Origin: Affinirhizobium straminoryzae
GTDB lineage: Bacteria > Pseudomonadota > Alphaproteobacteria > Rhizobiales > Rhizobiaceae
Direction of reading: 5' to 3'
Assembly (NCBI RefSeq): GCF_007004135.1
Contig: NZ_VJMG01000083.1
Location: 1 to 44,367, forward strand
DNA: 44,367 nucleotides
A model generated the notes under the pieces. The model was given only the letters and a program-made list of their open reading frames with translations. It did not search any database and was not told the origin of the DNA. The position numbers were made by a program, and so were the translations under genes. The stretch's first letter is position 1. Every line of letters starts with the position of its first letter. Shown one piece after another: positions 8,251 to 17,467 of this stretch.

Positions 8251-9294
8251 ATGCGCGCCCTCTATTACGAACGTTTCGGTGAAGCGCCGGTGGTTGCCAA
8301 CCTGCCCGATCCGACGCCGTCCGACGATGGCGTGGTGATCGCGGTCAAGGCAACGGGCCTCTGCCGCAGCGACTGGCACGGCTGGATGGGGCATGATTCC
8401 GATATCCACCTGCCGCATGTGCCGGGCCATGAATTTGCCGGTGTGATTGCCGCGACAGGGCGTGACGTGCGCCGCTTCAAGGTGGGTGACCGCGTCACCG
8501 TGCCTTTCGTCTCCGGATGCGGACATTGCCATGAATGCCGCTCGGGCAACCAGCAGGTCTGCGAGGCGCAGTTCCAGCCGGGCTTCACCCACTGGGGTTC
8601 GTTTGCCGAATATGTGGCGATCGACCATGCCGAGCAGAACCTTGTATCGCTGCCGGAAAGCATGTCCTATGCGACGGCGGCGAGCCTTGGCTGCCGCTTC
8701 GCCACCTCCTTCCGCGCCGTGGTGGACCAGGGACGGCTGAAGGGCGGCGAGTGGCTTGCCGTGCATGGCTGCGGCGGCGTCGGCCTCTCGGCCATCATGA
8801 TCGGCAAGGGACTTGGCGCGCGCATCGTGGCGATCGACATTGCCGCGGACAAGCTGTCGCTGGCGCGCGACCTCGGCGCCGATGTGACCATCAACAGCCG
8901 CGACGTGGCCGATGTGGCGGAGGCCGTGCGCGAGGTGACCGGCGGCGGTGCGCATGTTTCCGTCGATGCGCTCGGCCATCCGCAGACCTGCTGCAACTCG
9001 ATCTCCAACCTCAGGCGGCGCGGCCGCCATGTGCAGGTGGGCCTGATGCTGGCCGACCATGCCATGCCGCAGATCCCGATGGCGCGGGTCATCGCCCATG
9101 AGCTGGAAATCTATGGCAGCCATGGCATGCAGGCCTGGCGCTACGATGCCATGCTGTCGATGATCGAGGCCGGCACGCTGCAACCGGAGAAGCTCATTGG
9201 CCGCCACATCAGCCTCACCGATGCGGCAGAAGCCCTTCCCGCCATGGACAGCTTCCGCGAAAGCGGCATCAGCATCATCGACCGCTTCGAGTAA
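8251..9294 (+). CDS. Zinc-dependent alcohol dehydrogenase family protein
   Basis: The 347-residue medium-chain dehydrogenase starts at ATG 8251, behind AGGAGA at 8238-8243. The in-frame ATG at 8233 overlaps that site and is less likely. Catalytic-zinc residues lie in GLCRSDWHGW and GHEFAG. The structural zinc cluster is CGHCHECRSGNQQVC. The Rossmann motif is HGCGGVGLSA near residue 172. It should oxidise an alcohol or amino-alcohol with NAD(P)+. Being 68 bases downstream of the ATPase on the same strand, it probably acts on the imported compound, though the substrate is unknown. Confidence 0.88.
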   Translation: MRALYYERFGEAPVVANLPDPTPSDDGVVIAVKATGLCRSDWHGWMGHDSDIHLPHVPGHEFAGVIAATGRDVRRFKVGDRVTVPFVSGCGHCHECRSGNQQVCEAQFQPGFTHWGSFAEYVAIDHAEQNLVSLPESMSYATAASLGCRFATSFRAVVDQGRLKGGEWLAVHGCGGVGLSAIMIGKGLGARIVAIDIAADKLSLARDLGADVTINSRDVADVAEAVREVTGGGAHVSVDALGHPQTCCNSISNLRRRGRHVQVGLMLADHAMPQIPMARVIAHELEIYGSHGMQAWRYDAMLSMIEAGTLQPEKLIGRHISLTDAAEALPAMDSFRESGISIIDRFE

Positions 9295-9300
9295 CCTCCC

Positions 9301-10170
9301 ATGACCTTTCGTCTCGACGTCATTGCCAGCCTCTCCGATGCTGGCAAACCGGGCCGTCCCAACGAGGACCGTTTTGGTGCCAACCGAACCGCCGCCTTCG
9401 TGCTGGACGGCGCCACCGGCCTCGGCGACCGGCAGTTCATGACCAGCCATGACACAGATGCCGCCTGGATTGCCGATTACGCGACGCGGCGGATGGCCGT
9501 GGAGCTGACGCCGGAGGTGGAGGTCGCAGATGTGCTGCGCGCCATCAGCGCCGATGCGCGCACACTCTTCGATGCGACGGCGGGCGAACAGCCACGCTAT
9601 GCCTGGCCGGCGGCCGCGCTGGCAGGGCTCCGCGTCACGGAGCGCGGCCTCGAATTCTTCGGCCTCGGGGACAGCGTCGTCTATCTCCTGCATGATGACG
9701 GTCGCGCCGAGACGCTGACCGCCCTGCCCCAGGCCTTCGAACGGGAACAGGCCGCCGCCCGCGCCCATCTTTCCCGCCTCGGCGGCATCGGGGCGGCGGG
9801 CGCCCTCGTTCACGATCCGCAGACGCTTCAGGATCTGAGGGCAAGCCGTGCCAGACAGAACACGCCGGAGGGCTGGGTCTGGTCGCTGGGCCTTGTCCCC
9901 GAGGCGGCCGACCATCTGGCGCTCCAGACGATCCCGCTCTCGGGCGGCGCCACCGCCGTGATCTGCTCGGATGGCCTTGCCGATCTCGTCAGCCTCTACA
10001 AGACGACGGATGCCGCCAACCTCGTCCGCCGCGCCGCCACCGCCGGTCTTGGGTCCCTTATCGCGGAACTCAGGCATCTGGAGCGCGAGGTGGACCCGGA
10101 CGGGCTCAAATACCCACGCTTCAAGCAGAGCGATGATACCACGGCGATGCTGGTGCGGGTGGAGGGGTGA
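9301..10170 (+). CDS. PP2C-family protein phosphatase
   Basis: The 289-residue protein has the metal-dependent PP2C motif order: GRPNEDRFG near residue 18, FVLDGATGLG near 33, FGLGDSVVYL near 119, ICSDGLADL near 220 and SDDTTAMLV near 276. These supply the metal-binding aspartates. There is no membrane or sensor domain. It begins 6 bases after the dehydrogenase stop, so it is almost certainly in the same transcript. A phosphatase of this class is unusual in an uptake operon. It may act on a phosphoprotein or, less conventionally, on a small phosphorylated metabolite. Confidence 0.85.
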   Translation: MTFRLDVIASLSDAGKPGRPNEDRFGANRTAAFVLDGATGLGDRQFMTSHDTDAAWIADYATRRMAVELTPEVEVADVLRAISADARTLFDATAGEQPRYAWPAAALAGLRVTERGLEFFGLGDSVVYLLHDDGRAETLTALPQAFEREQAAARAHLSRLGGIGAAGALVHDPQTLQDLRASRARQNTPEGWVWSLGLVPEAADHLALQTIPLSGGATAVICSDGLADLVSLYKTTDAANLVRRAATAGLGSLIAELRHLEREVDPDGLKYPRFKQSDDTTAMLVRVEG

Positions 10171-10243
10171 GGCAGGTTTCAATCATCCGCCAGAGTGTGA
10201 CAATGAATATATCTAACTATCTCCAAATGCGGAGAGCCAAAGA

Positions 10244-11488
10244 GTGAAGCGGCAACATACGACACCTTTATTGATTTCAGCGGATGATAATTCCGTCTCT
10301 CTAGCCGTTGAACTTGACCTCGGAGCATCGGGGCATGGAATGGCCGAGAGCGAAATTCGGGATCTTATACATAAGCATCCGCTGTGCTTACCTATCGCTG
10401 AAATTGACCCACTCTTCACCGGTGCCGTTTCCATATGCACAGAGCTTCGAACACCCGCGGGACCAATCGACAATTTTCTCGTGACTGCAGACGGGATGCC
10501 AGTGATCGTCGAGTGCAAACTCTGGAGGAATTCGCAGAGCCGACGCGAGGTGGTTGGCCAAATACTCGACTATTCCAAGGAACTGACGAAGTGGTCAGCA
10601 TCAGATGTCCAGCGTGAGGTTAGCCGTCGAACAGGTCGGAAAGGTAACGTTGTCGTCGATATTCTCCGCAACGGCGGATACGAGATCAATGAGATATTTT
10701 TCAATGATGCTCTGAGCTATAACCTGCGCCGCGGAAGATTTTTGTTGCTAATCGTAGGCGACGGGATACGGGAGGGTGTTGAGGCTATATCGGATTATCT
10801 GCAAGCACATGCTGGCTTGCACTTCACATTCGGTCTCGTTGAAATGCCGGTCTATAGAACCCCGGACGGCGGCAAATTACTTGTGCCCAGGGTGCTGGTA
10901 CGCACCCAATCAGTTGTGAGAACTGTCATATCTCTGCCGAACGGCACAGTTATTGCTGAAGAACAAAGCATAGAAGAAGAATTGGAAACTTCGCCCGAGC
11001 GGACAGAAATCTTGATTAGACGCAGGGAGGTAAACAAATCGTTTTGGGAAGATTTCCTGCAAGATCTGAAACTTGATGACCCTGATCAACTAGTGCCGAA
11101 ACCCTCCATCGGGGGCAAAATTACGTTCAAACTCGGCTCGGCTTCCGGCTCGGCATGGATAACCGTTTACCGTGAGGTAAACCCGGATACTGTGGGCGTG
11201 TTCCTATCATTCCGCAGCGGCTCGATAGGAGAGCATACGTCGCAAGCGCTTTCAGCTCAGGCATCGGAAATCAAAGAAGAACTTCCATTTGCAACAGTGG
11301 ATTTCGCTCAGGCACGTCCACAGGTTTCTGCAACTCTCCGCGTCGGAGATCTTGAGGATGCCGTCAACAGGGACCGTGCGCTGTCTTGGTTACGGGAAAA
11401 GGCAAACAGCTTCATCAACGCCCTGCGCCCAAGAACGAGATCAATTGAGGAAGAACTGCAGTTGGGACGCAACGGCCGGGAGCAATAG
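10244..11488 (+). CDS. PD-(D/E)XK nuclease-like protein of unknown function, lower GC
   Basis: The 414-residue protein starts at GTG 10244 with GGAGAG at 10231-10236. Residues about 45-120 look like a PD-(D/E)XK restriction-endonuclease-like core: an acidic residue in GPIDNFLVTADG, then PVIVECKLWRN (E-x-K), then a helix with REVVGQILDYSKEL. This resembles NucS/DUF91-like domains. Residues about 120-414 match no domain I recognise. Codon use and base composition are clearly less GC-rich than the flanking genes, and it interrupts the region between the transporter operon and metH, so it was probably acquired. No partner gene suggesting a defence system is seen. Nuclease activity is inferred from the motif only. 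Confidence 0.75.
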   Translation: MKRQHTTPLLISADDNSVSLAVELDLGASGHGMAESEIRDLIHKHPLCLPIAEIDPLFTGAVSICTELRTPAGPIDNFLVTADGMPVIVECKLWRNSQSRREVVGQILDYSKELTKWSASDVQREVSRRTGRKGNVVVDILRNGGYEINEIFFNDALSYNLRRGRFLLLIVGDGIREGVEAISDYLQAHAGLHFTFGLVEMPVYRTPDGGKLLVPRVLVRTQSVVRTVISLPNGTVIAEEQSIEEELETSPERTEILIRRREVNKSFWEDFLQDLKLDDPDQLVPKPSIGGKITFKLGSASGSAWITVYREVNPDTVGVFLSFRSGSIGEHTSQALSAQASEIKEELPFATVDFAQARPQVSATLRVGDLEDAVNRDRALSWLREKANSFINALRPRTRSIEEELQLGRNGREQ

Positions 11489-11574
11489 GGAGGCTGAAAA
11501 CCGCTTCCTAGCGTTCCCGGAAGTCCATAACTGATGCCGGTCATCCATATGCGTCTGGAAGAGTAAAGCCCCCC

Positions 11575-14500
11575 TCACGCCGCGTCGTCCACCGCCTCCT
11601 CGCCGCTCACCGGCACGTAGTTCAGCACAGGCCCCAGCCAGCGTTCAACCTCGGTGATCTCCATGCCCTTGCGACGGGCATAGTCTTCCACCTGGTCGCG
11701 CTCCACCTTGGCCACGCCAAAGTAATAGCTGTCGGGATGGCCGATATAGAGGCCGGAGACGGAGGAGCCGGGCCACATGGCAAAACTTTCCGTCAGCACC
11801 ACGCCAGTGGTTTCCTCGGCCTTCAGGAGATCGAACAGCGTGCGCTTTTCGGTGTGGTCGGGCTGGGCGGGATAACCGGGCGCCGGGCGGATGCCGGCAT
11901 AGGCTTCCGCCACCAGCTCTTCGTTGGAAAAGCTTTCGTCCCTGGCATAGCCCCAGTACTCGCGGCGCACCTGTTCATGCATGCGCTCGGCAAAGGCCTC
12001 GGCAAAGCGGTCGGCGAGCGCCTTGACCATGATCGAGGAATAGTCGTCGTTGGCGCGCTCGAAGCGTTCGGCGATCGCCACCTCCTCGATGCCGGCCGTC
12101 ACCACGAAGCCGCCGACATAGTCCACCTTGCCGCTCTCGAGCGGGGCGACGAAATCGCTGAGGGCCACGTTCGGACGGCCATCGCGCTTGGAAAGCTGCT
12201 GACGGAGCGTGAAGAAGGTCGCGAGGTCTTCGGCGCGGTTCTCGTCGGTGAACAGGCGGATGTCGTCGCCCACCGCATTGGCCGGCCAGAAGCCGATGAC
12301 GGCGCGCGGACGGAACCACTTTTCCTCCACGATCTTCTTCAGCATGGCCTGCGCATCGGCATAGAGCTGGCGCGCCGCCTCGCCCTGCTTTTCGTCCTCA
12401 AGGATCGCCGGAAAACGCCCCTTCAACTCCCAGGTCTGGAAGAAGGGCGTCCAGTCGATATAGGGCACAAGCTCGTCCAGCGCGTAATCCTCGAACACCT
12501 TGGTGCCGGTAAAGCTTGGCGTGGTCGGCTGATAGGCCGCCCAGTCGATCTTCTGCGCATTGGCGCGCGCCCGCTCGATCGGCAGGCGCACCTTCTCCGC
12601 CTCGGCGCGGGCGTGGGCCGCCGCCACCTTGGCATATTCGGCCCGGATCGTTTCGACATAGGCCTCGCGGCCGCCTTCGGCGAGCAGGCTGGAGACGACG
12701 CCGACGGCGCGGCTGGCATCCGTTACATAGACCGCCTGCCCCGCCTTGTATTGCGGATGGATTTTGACGGCCGTGTGCACACGGCTGGTGGTCGCACCGC
12801 CGATCAGCAGCGGCATGTCAAAGCCCTGGCGCTCCATTTCGGCGGCCACATGCACCATTTCATCCAGCGACGGCGTGATGAGGCCGGAGAGGCCGATGAT
12901 ATCGACCTTCTGTTCCTTCGCCACCTCGAGGATCTTCGTCGCCGGCACCATGACGCCGAGATCGATGATCTCGTAATTGTTGCAGGCGAGCACGACGCCG
13001 ACGATGTTCTTGCCGATATCGTGCACATCGCCCTTCACGGTCGCCATCAGCACCTTGCCGGCGGCCTGCTTCTCGTCGCCGCCGTTGAGGCGCTTTTCCT
13101 CTTCCATGTAGGGAAGCAGCACGGCAACCGCCTGCTTCATCACGCGGGCGGATTTCACCACCTGCGGCAAAAACATCTTGCCGGAGCCGAACAGATCGCC
13201 CACCACGTTCATGCCGGCCATCAACGGCCCTTCGATGACATGCAGCGGACGCTCCGCCTGCTGGCGGGCCTCCTCGGTATCCACCTCGATGAAATCGGTG
13301 ATGCCGTTGACCAGTGCATGCGACAGACGCTTTTCCACCGGCCATTCGCGCCAGGCGAGATCCTGCGCCTTGGCCTCCTTGGCGCCGGCGCCACGGAAGC
13401 GCTCGGCCACTTCCAGCATGCGCTCGGTCGAATCCTTGCGGCGGTTCAGCACCACGTCCTCGCAGGCCTCGCGCAGGTCCGGATCGATATTCTCGTAGAT
13501 CGCCAGCTGGCCGGCATTCACGATGCCCATGTCCATGCCCGCCTGGATGGCGTGGTAGAGGAACACCGCATGCATGGCCTCGCGCACCGGCTCGTTGCCG
13601 CGGAAGGAGAAGGAGAGGTTCGAAACACCGCCGGAAATATGCACCAGTGGCATTTCCTGCCGGATGGTGCGCGTTGCCTCGATGAAATCGACGCCGTAAT
13701 TGTCATGCTCCTCAATGCCGGTGGCGACCGCGAAGATATTGGGGTCGAAGATGATGTCTTCCGGCGCAAAGCCCGCCTGTTCCGTCAGGATCTTGTAGGC
13801 GCGCCGGCAGATCTCCACCTTGCGGGCATAGGTATCGGCCTGCCCCTGCTCGTCGAAGGCCATCACGACCACAGCGGCGCCATAGCGGCGGATCAGACGG
13901 GCCTGCCGGACAAAATTCTCCTCGCCTTCCTTTAGCGATATGGAGTTCACCACGGCCTTGCCCTGCACGCATTTGAGGCCGGCCTCGATGATCTCGAATT
14001 TTGACGAATCGATCATCACGGGAACGCGCGCGATATCCGGCTCGGCAGCGATGAGGTTCAAAAACTCCACCATGGCGCGGCCGGAATCGATGAGGCCCTC
14101 GTCCATGTTGATGTCGATGATCTGGGCACCGTTTTCCACCTGGTCGCGGGCGACCGCAAGTGCCGAGGTATAGTCGGCAGCTGTGATCAGCTTGCGGAAT
14201 TTGGCCGAGCCCGTGACGTTCGTGCGCTCGCCCACGTTGACGAAGGGAATGTCCTTGGTGAGCGTGAACGGTTCGAGACCGGAGAGCGACATGAAGGGCC
14301 GGTGTTCCGGCACCTGGCGCGGGGCAAATTCCTTCACCGTCTCGGCAATGGCGCGGATATGCTCAGGGGTAGAGCCGCAGCAGCCGCCGACCACGTTGAC
14401 GAGGCCTTCCCTGGCGAATTCGCGCACCTGCCGCGCCATGTCGTCCGGCGACTGGTCGTACTGGCCGAATTCGTTCGGCAGGCCGGCATTCGGATAGGCG

Positions 14501-15348
14501 CAGACGAAGGTATCGGCCACCGCCGACACTTCCTGCAGATGCGGGCGCATGGCATCTGCCCCCAGCGCACAGTTGAAGCCGATGGTGAACGGGTTGGCGT
14601 GGCGAACCGAATTCCAGAAGGCCGTCGGCGTCTGACCGGACAGCGTGCGGCCGGAAAGGTCGGTGATCGTGCCGGAAATCATCACGGGCAGGCGGATGCC
14701 CTTCGCCTCGAAGCGCTCCTCGCAGGCAAAGATCGCCGCCTTGGCGTTCAGCGTATCGAAGATCGTCTCGATCAGGATGATGTCGGCACCGCCATCGATC
14801 AGACCGTCGATCTGCTCGGCATAGGCAAGCCTCAGATCATCAAAGGAAACAGCGCGGTAGCCGGGATTGTTGACATCCGGCGAGATGGACGCGGTGCGGT
14901 TGGTCGGACCGATGGCGCCGGCCACAAAACGGCGCTTGCCATCCTCGCGCATCGCCCGCTCGATCGCCCGGCGCACCACCTGCGCGCCTTCGCGGTTGAG
15001 ATCGTAGACCGCCCCTTCCATCTGGTAATCGGCCTGGGCGATGCGGGTCGAGGAGAAGGTATTGGTCTCGATGATATCCGCGCCCGCCATGGCATAGCGA
15101 TAGTGAATCTCCTCGATCGCCTGCGGCTGCGTCAGAATCAGCAGGTCGTTGTTGCCCTGCTGGTGGCAGGCGCAGCCGATGAAACGCTCGCCGCGGAAAT
15201 GATCCTCATCGAAGCCCAGCCCCTGGATCTGCGTGCCCATGGCGCCATCCAGAATGAGAATGCGCTCGCGCGCGGCCTTCGCCAGCGCCTCGAAGATCTC
15301 GTGACCGTTGCGCGCCGCTCCTTCGGGACCAAACAGATGATCAAACAC
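11575..15348 (-). CDS. metH: Cobalamin-dependent methionine synthase
   Basis: The 1257-residue protein transfers a methyl group from 5-methyltetrahydrofolate through cobalamin to homocysteine. Four modules are visible in order: homocysteine-binding (DGAMGTQIQGLG, with zinc ligands in FNCALGADA and VGGCCGSTPEH), pterin-binding (NVGERTNVTGSAKFRKL), cobalamin-binding with DVHDIGKNIVG supplying the lower-ligand histidine, and C-terminal AdoMet activation domain (KRTLFDLL, SFAMWPGSSVSG). The start is GTG 15348 (VFDHLFGPEG), with AGGAG ending 7 bases upstream. The GTG at 15393 would add 15 non-conserved residues and lies in the operator. A SahR-like palindrome lies 44 bases upstream of the start. 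Confidence 0.97.
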   Translation of the reverse strand: MFDHLFGPEGAARNGHEIFEALAKAARERILILDGAMGTQIQGLGFDEDHFRGERFIGCACHQQGNNDLLILTQPQAIEEIHYRYAMAGADIIETNTFSSTRIAQADYQMEGAVYDLNREGAQVVRRAIERAMREDGKRRFVAGAIGPTNRTASISPDVNNPGYRAVSFDDLRLAYAEQIDGLIDGGADIILIETIFDTLNAKAAIFACEERFEAKGIRLPVMISGTITDLSGRTLSGQTPTAFWNSVRHANPFTIGFNCALGADAMRPHLQEVSAVADTFVCAYPNAGLPNEFGQYDQSPDDMARQVREFAREGLVNVVGGCCGSTPEHIRAIAETVKEFAPRQVPEHRPFMSLSGLEPFTLTKDIPFVNVGERTNVTGSAKFRKLITAADYTSALAVARDQVENGAQIIDINMDEGLIDSGRAMVEFLNLIAAEPDIARVPVMIDSSKFEIIEAGLKCVQGKAVVNSISLKEGEENFVRQARLIRRYGAAVVVMAFDEQGQADTYARKVEICRRAYKILTEQAGFAPEDIIFDPNIFAVATGIEEHDNYGVDFIEATRTIRQEMPLVHISGGVSNLSFSFRGNEPVREAMHAVFLYHAIQAGMDMGIVNAGQLAIYENIDPDLREACEDVVLNRRKDSTERMLEVAERFRGAGAKEAKAQDLAWREWPVEKRLSHALVNGITDFIEVDTEEARQQAERPLHVIEGPLMAGMNVVGDLFGSGKMFLPQVVKSARVMKQAVAVLLPYMEEEKRLNGGDEKQAAGKVLMATVKGDVHDIGKNIVGVVLACNNYEIIDLGVMVPATKILEVAKEQKVDIIGLSGLITPSLDEMVHVAAEMERQGFDMPLLIGGATTSRVHTAVKIHPQYKAGQAVYVTDASRAVGVVSSLLAEGGREAYVETIRAEYAKVAAAHARAEAEKVRLPIERARANAQKIDWAAYQPTTPSFTGTKVFEDYALDELVPYIDWTPFFQTWELKGRFPAILEDEKQGEAARQLYADAQAMLKKIVEEKWFRPRAVIGFWPANAVGDDIRLFTDENRAEDLATFFTLRQQLSKRDGRPNVALSDFVAPLESGKVDYVGGFVVTAGIEEVAIAERFERANDDYSSIMVKALADRFAEAFAERMHEQVRREYWGYARDESFSNEELVAEAYAGIRPAPGYPAQPDHTEKRTLFDLLKAEETTGVVLTESFAMWPGSSVSGLYIGHPDSYYFGVAKVERDQVEDYARRKGMEITEVERWLGPVLNYVPVSGEEAVDDAA

Positions 15349-15391
15349 AGGCACTCTCCTCGGGGGCTTGGATGGCAGATCAGGGTTAATC

Positions 15392-15411
15392 ACATAAAGA
15401 TATCTTTATGT
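15392..15411. promoter_or_regulatory. Candidate SahR operator upstream of metH
   Basis: A perfect 20-bp palindrome, ACATAAAGAT-ATCTTTATGT, lies 44 bases upstream of the metH start, in the divergent region shared with the AGE-family gene. It resembles the AT-rich palindrome described for SahR, an ArsR-family regulator that senses S-adenosylhomocysteine and controls methionine-cycle genes in Proteobacteria. The palindrome is seen directly, and the link to SahR is from memory of that motif. No riboswitch fold was recognised here. Confidence 0.7.
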
Positions 15412-15515
15412 CAATATTTTACCGGGAGAACGCTCTGGCCTGCAATCGGTCATGACAGTCTCTCCCGGGACCGGTATAGGCATGTTCCGTTGCCATTCCA
15501 AGTTTCGGAGCTCGC

Positions 15516-16763
15516 ATGAACGCCGCCGGACCGCTTCCTTCGCTCTGGGCAGACCGCCCGTACCATCGCCACTGGCTTCTTGCCCAGGCGGAAGGCCTGA
15601 TGGATTTCTTCCAGTACCGCGCCATCAATCCAAAGGGCGGTTTCTACGATCTGGACCCTCAGGGCGCGCCGCTTACCACCCACAACCCGGTGCGTGGCAT
15701 TCACGCCAGCGCCCGCATGGTGCACTGCTTCGCGATCGCCCACCTGCTCGGCCGTCCGGGTGCCGCCGACGTGGTGGATCACGGCATGCGCTACCTCTGG
15801 GAAAAGCATCGCGACCAGACCCACGGCGGCTATTTCTGGCAGGCGAATGACGATGGGGCAGCCGACGCCTCCAAGCAGGGGTATGGCCATGCCTTCGTGC
15901 TGCTGGCGGCATCCTCCGCCAAGGTGATCGGCCATCCCCTGGCCGACAGCATGCTGGCAGACATTACCGAGGTCATCGAGACGAAATTCTGGGAGGAGCG
16001 CCACGGCGCGATTGCGGAAGAGTTTTCACAAGACTGGCAGCCGGTGCCCGGCTATCGCGGCCAGAATTCCAACATGCACCTGACCGAGAGCCTGATGGCC
16101 GCCTTCGAGGCGACGGGCGAGCGCCCGTATCTGGCAAAGGCGGAGAGCATTGCCGACCTTTTGATCAACCGCCGCGCCCGCGAAGAAGGTTTTCGCGTAG
16201 CGGAGCATTTCTCCGAGGAATGGGTGGTCGACCGCGACTACTACCATCCGAACGAGATGTTCCGTCCGGCCGGCACGACGCCGGGCCACTGGCTGGAATG
16301 GGCACGCCTGCTGCTGCAGCTTTATGCGTTGGGTGGCAAGCGCCATGCCTGGATGCCGGAGGCGGCCGCAGCCCTGTTCGAGCGCTCGATGACGCTCGGC
16401 TGGGACAAGGAGAAGGGCGGCTTCTTCTATACGCTCGACTGGCAGGACCGGCCCGACAAGCGCTCCAAGCTGTGGTGGCCGATGAGTGAGGCGGCCGGCG
16501 CCGCCCACTTCCTCAACCAGCATGTGCCGAGCGCCTTCCACGAGGAGAGCTATCGCACCATCTGGTCTACGATTGCCGCTCATTTCCTCGACCGCCAGAA
16601 CGGCGGCTGGTTCGAAGAAACCACCGAGGATCTCGTACCGGCCAATACGCTGTTTCCCGGCAAGGGCGATATCTATCACGCCTTGCAGGCCTGCCTTATC
16701 CCGCTGTTCCCGGCAACCGGCAGCCTGACCAAGGTCGTTCAGGAGCATGGCGCGGCGCTTTAG
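15516..16763 (+). CDS. AGE family sugar epimerase/isomerase (mannose isomerase-like)
   Basis: The 415-residue protein has the (alpha/alpha)6-barrel pattern of N-acylglucosamine 2-epimerase, mannose isomerase and YihS. Motifs are ARMVHCFAIAHLLG near residue 65, THGGYFWQ near 105, QNSNMHLTESLMAAFE near 180, RPAGTTPGHWLEWARLLLQL near 250 (catalytic His in GHWLEW) and SKLWWPMSEA near 318. It should interconvert an aldose and a ketose or epimerise at C2, most likely mannose/fructose. ATG 15516 follows GGAG at 15508-15511. It is divergent from metH and convergent with the GNAT gene. The exact sugar is not predictable. Confidence 0.9.
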   Translation: MNAAGPLPSLWADRPYHRHWLLAQAEGLMDFFQYRAINPKGGFYDLDPQGAPLTTHNPVRGIHASARMVHCFAIAHLLGRPGAADVVDHGMRYLWEKHRDQTHGGYFWQANDDGAADASKQGYGHAFVLLAASSAKVIGHPLADSMLADITEVIETKFWEERHGAIAEEFSQDWQPVPGYRGQNSNMHLTESLMAAFEATGERPYLAKAESIADLLINRRAREEGFRVAEHFSEEWVVDRDYYHPNEMFRPAGTTPGHWLEWARLLLQLYALGGKRHAWMPEAAAALFERSMTLGWDKEKGGFFYTLDWQDRPDKRSKLWWPMSEAAGAAHFLNQHVPSAFHEESYRTIWSTIAAHFLDRQNGGWFEETTEDLVPANTLFPGKGDIYHALQACLIPLFPATGSLTKVVQEHGAAL

Positions 16764-16775
16764 GGGAATTTCAAG

Positions 16776-16797
16776 CCACCGGCCATTGCGCCGGTGG
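16776..16797. terminator. Hairpin between convergent genes
   Basis: A perfect 8-bp stem, CCACCGGC (16776-16783) with GCCGGTGG (16790-16797), has a 6-base loop. It sits 12 bases after the AGE-family stop and 42 bases before the GNAT stop on the other strand. Neither strand has a proper U-tract, so it may be a bidirectional or weak terminator. Confidence 0.5.
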
Positions 16798-16838
16798 CGC
16801 CCCTCCAGCAGGTGGCAAGCCCGGCTTGCCGCCTCTTC

Positions 16839-17402
16839 TCACGCGGCAGCTTCAAGCATCTTGCGGCGCAGAAGCCAGGCATTCTTGCCAAGACGGAAAC
16901 AGAACCCTGGCGCCGGCACGCCGGAGAGGTTCAGCACCGTCTCATACATGTTTTCCGCGCCAAGCTTTGCCACCGCCTTCTGGGAGCGGATATTGGTCGG
17001 CGCGATGTGGAACCACACCTCGTCATAGGTTTCAAACGCATGATCGAGCATCAGCCGCTTCAGCTCGAAATTGGTGCGCCCGCCCCAGTATTCATGATTG
17101 ATGAATGTGTAGCCGATGGACAGGCTGTCTTCACGATCCGGCGCCGGGTAATAGCGCGAACAGCCGATGATCGTGTCTCTTGCCCTGTCGATGACGGCAA
17201 CGGTTCCGCCGCTGTCCAGCAGAAGCCCGAAATACGGTTCGAATTTTTCACGCGTGTAGCGGTCGCTGGCCGGATGGCCGGCCCAGACGGCGGGATGGCC
17301 GGCAGCAGCAAACAGCCCGTCCCAATCGTCGCGCCCGAGCGGCCGGATGGAGATCGACGGACCATCAAGGCTCGGCTGCGGATCAAAACTCGGCCTGAAC
17401 AT
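16839..17402 (-). CDS. GNAT family N-acetyltransferase (RimJ/RimL-like)
   Basis: The 187-residue protein (MFRPSFDPQPSLDG) has GNAT features: ISIRPLGRDDWDGLF near residue 17, GCSRYY near 81, and the RimJ/RimL-like C-terminal half TNFELKRLMLDHAFE followed by VWFHIAPTNIRSQKAVAKLGAE, where acetyl-CoA binds. It should transfer an acetyl group to an amine of a protein or small molecule. The start is uncertain: ATG 17402 has GGAAGG 9 bases upstream, while ATG 17423 would add seven residues. It follows the hybrid histidine kinase on the same strand after 65 bases and may be co-transcribed. Confidence 0.85.
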   Translation of the reverse strand: MFRPSFDPQPSLDGPSISIRPLGRDDWDGLFAAAGHPAVWAGHPASDRYTREKFEPYFGLLLDSGGTVAVIDRARDTIIGCSRYYPAPDREDSLSIGYTFINHEYWGGRTNFELKRLMLDHAFETYDEVWFHIAPTNIRSQKAVAKLGAENMYETVLNLSGVPAPGFCFRLGKNAWLLRRKMLEAAA

Positions 17403-17467
17403 CAAGATCTGCCTTCCAATCATGAAACGGGTTCCCCGCCGGGACTTCGGGGAGACGTGACTGAATG

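Noticed and set aside
15349..15515. SAM or SAH riboswitch upstream of metH
   Set aside because: The leader is too short and shows no conserved core. The palindromic protein-binding site explains regulation better.
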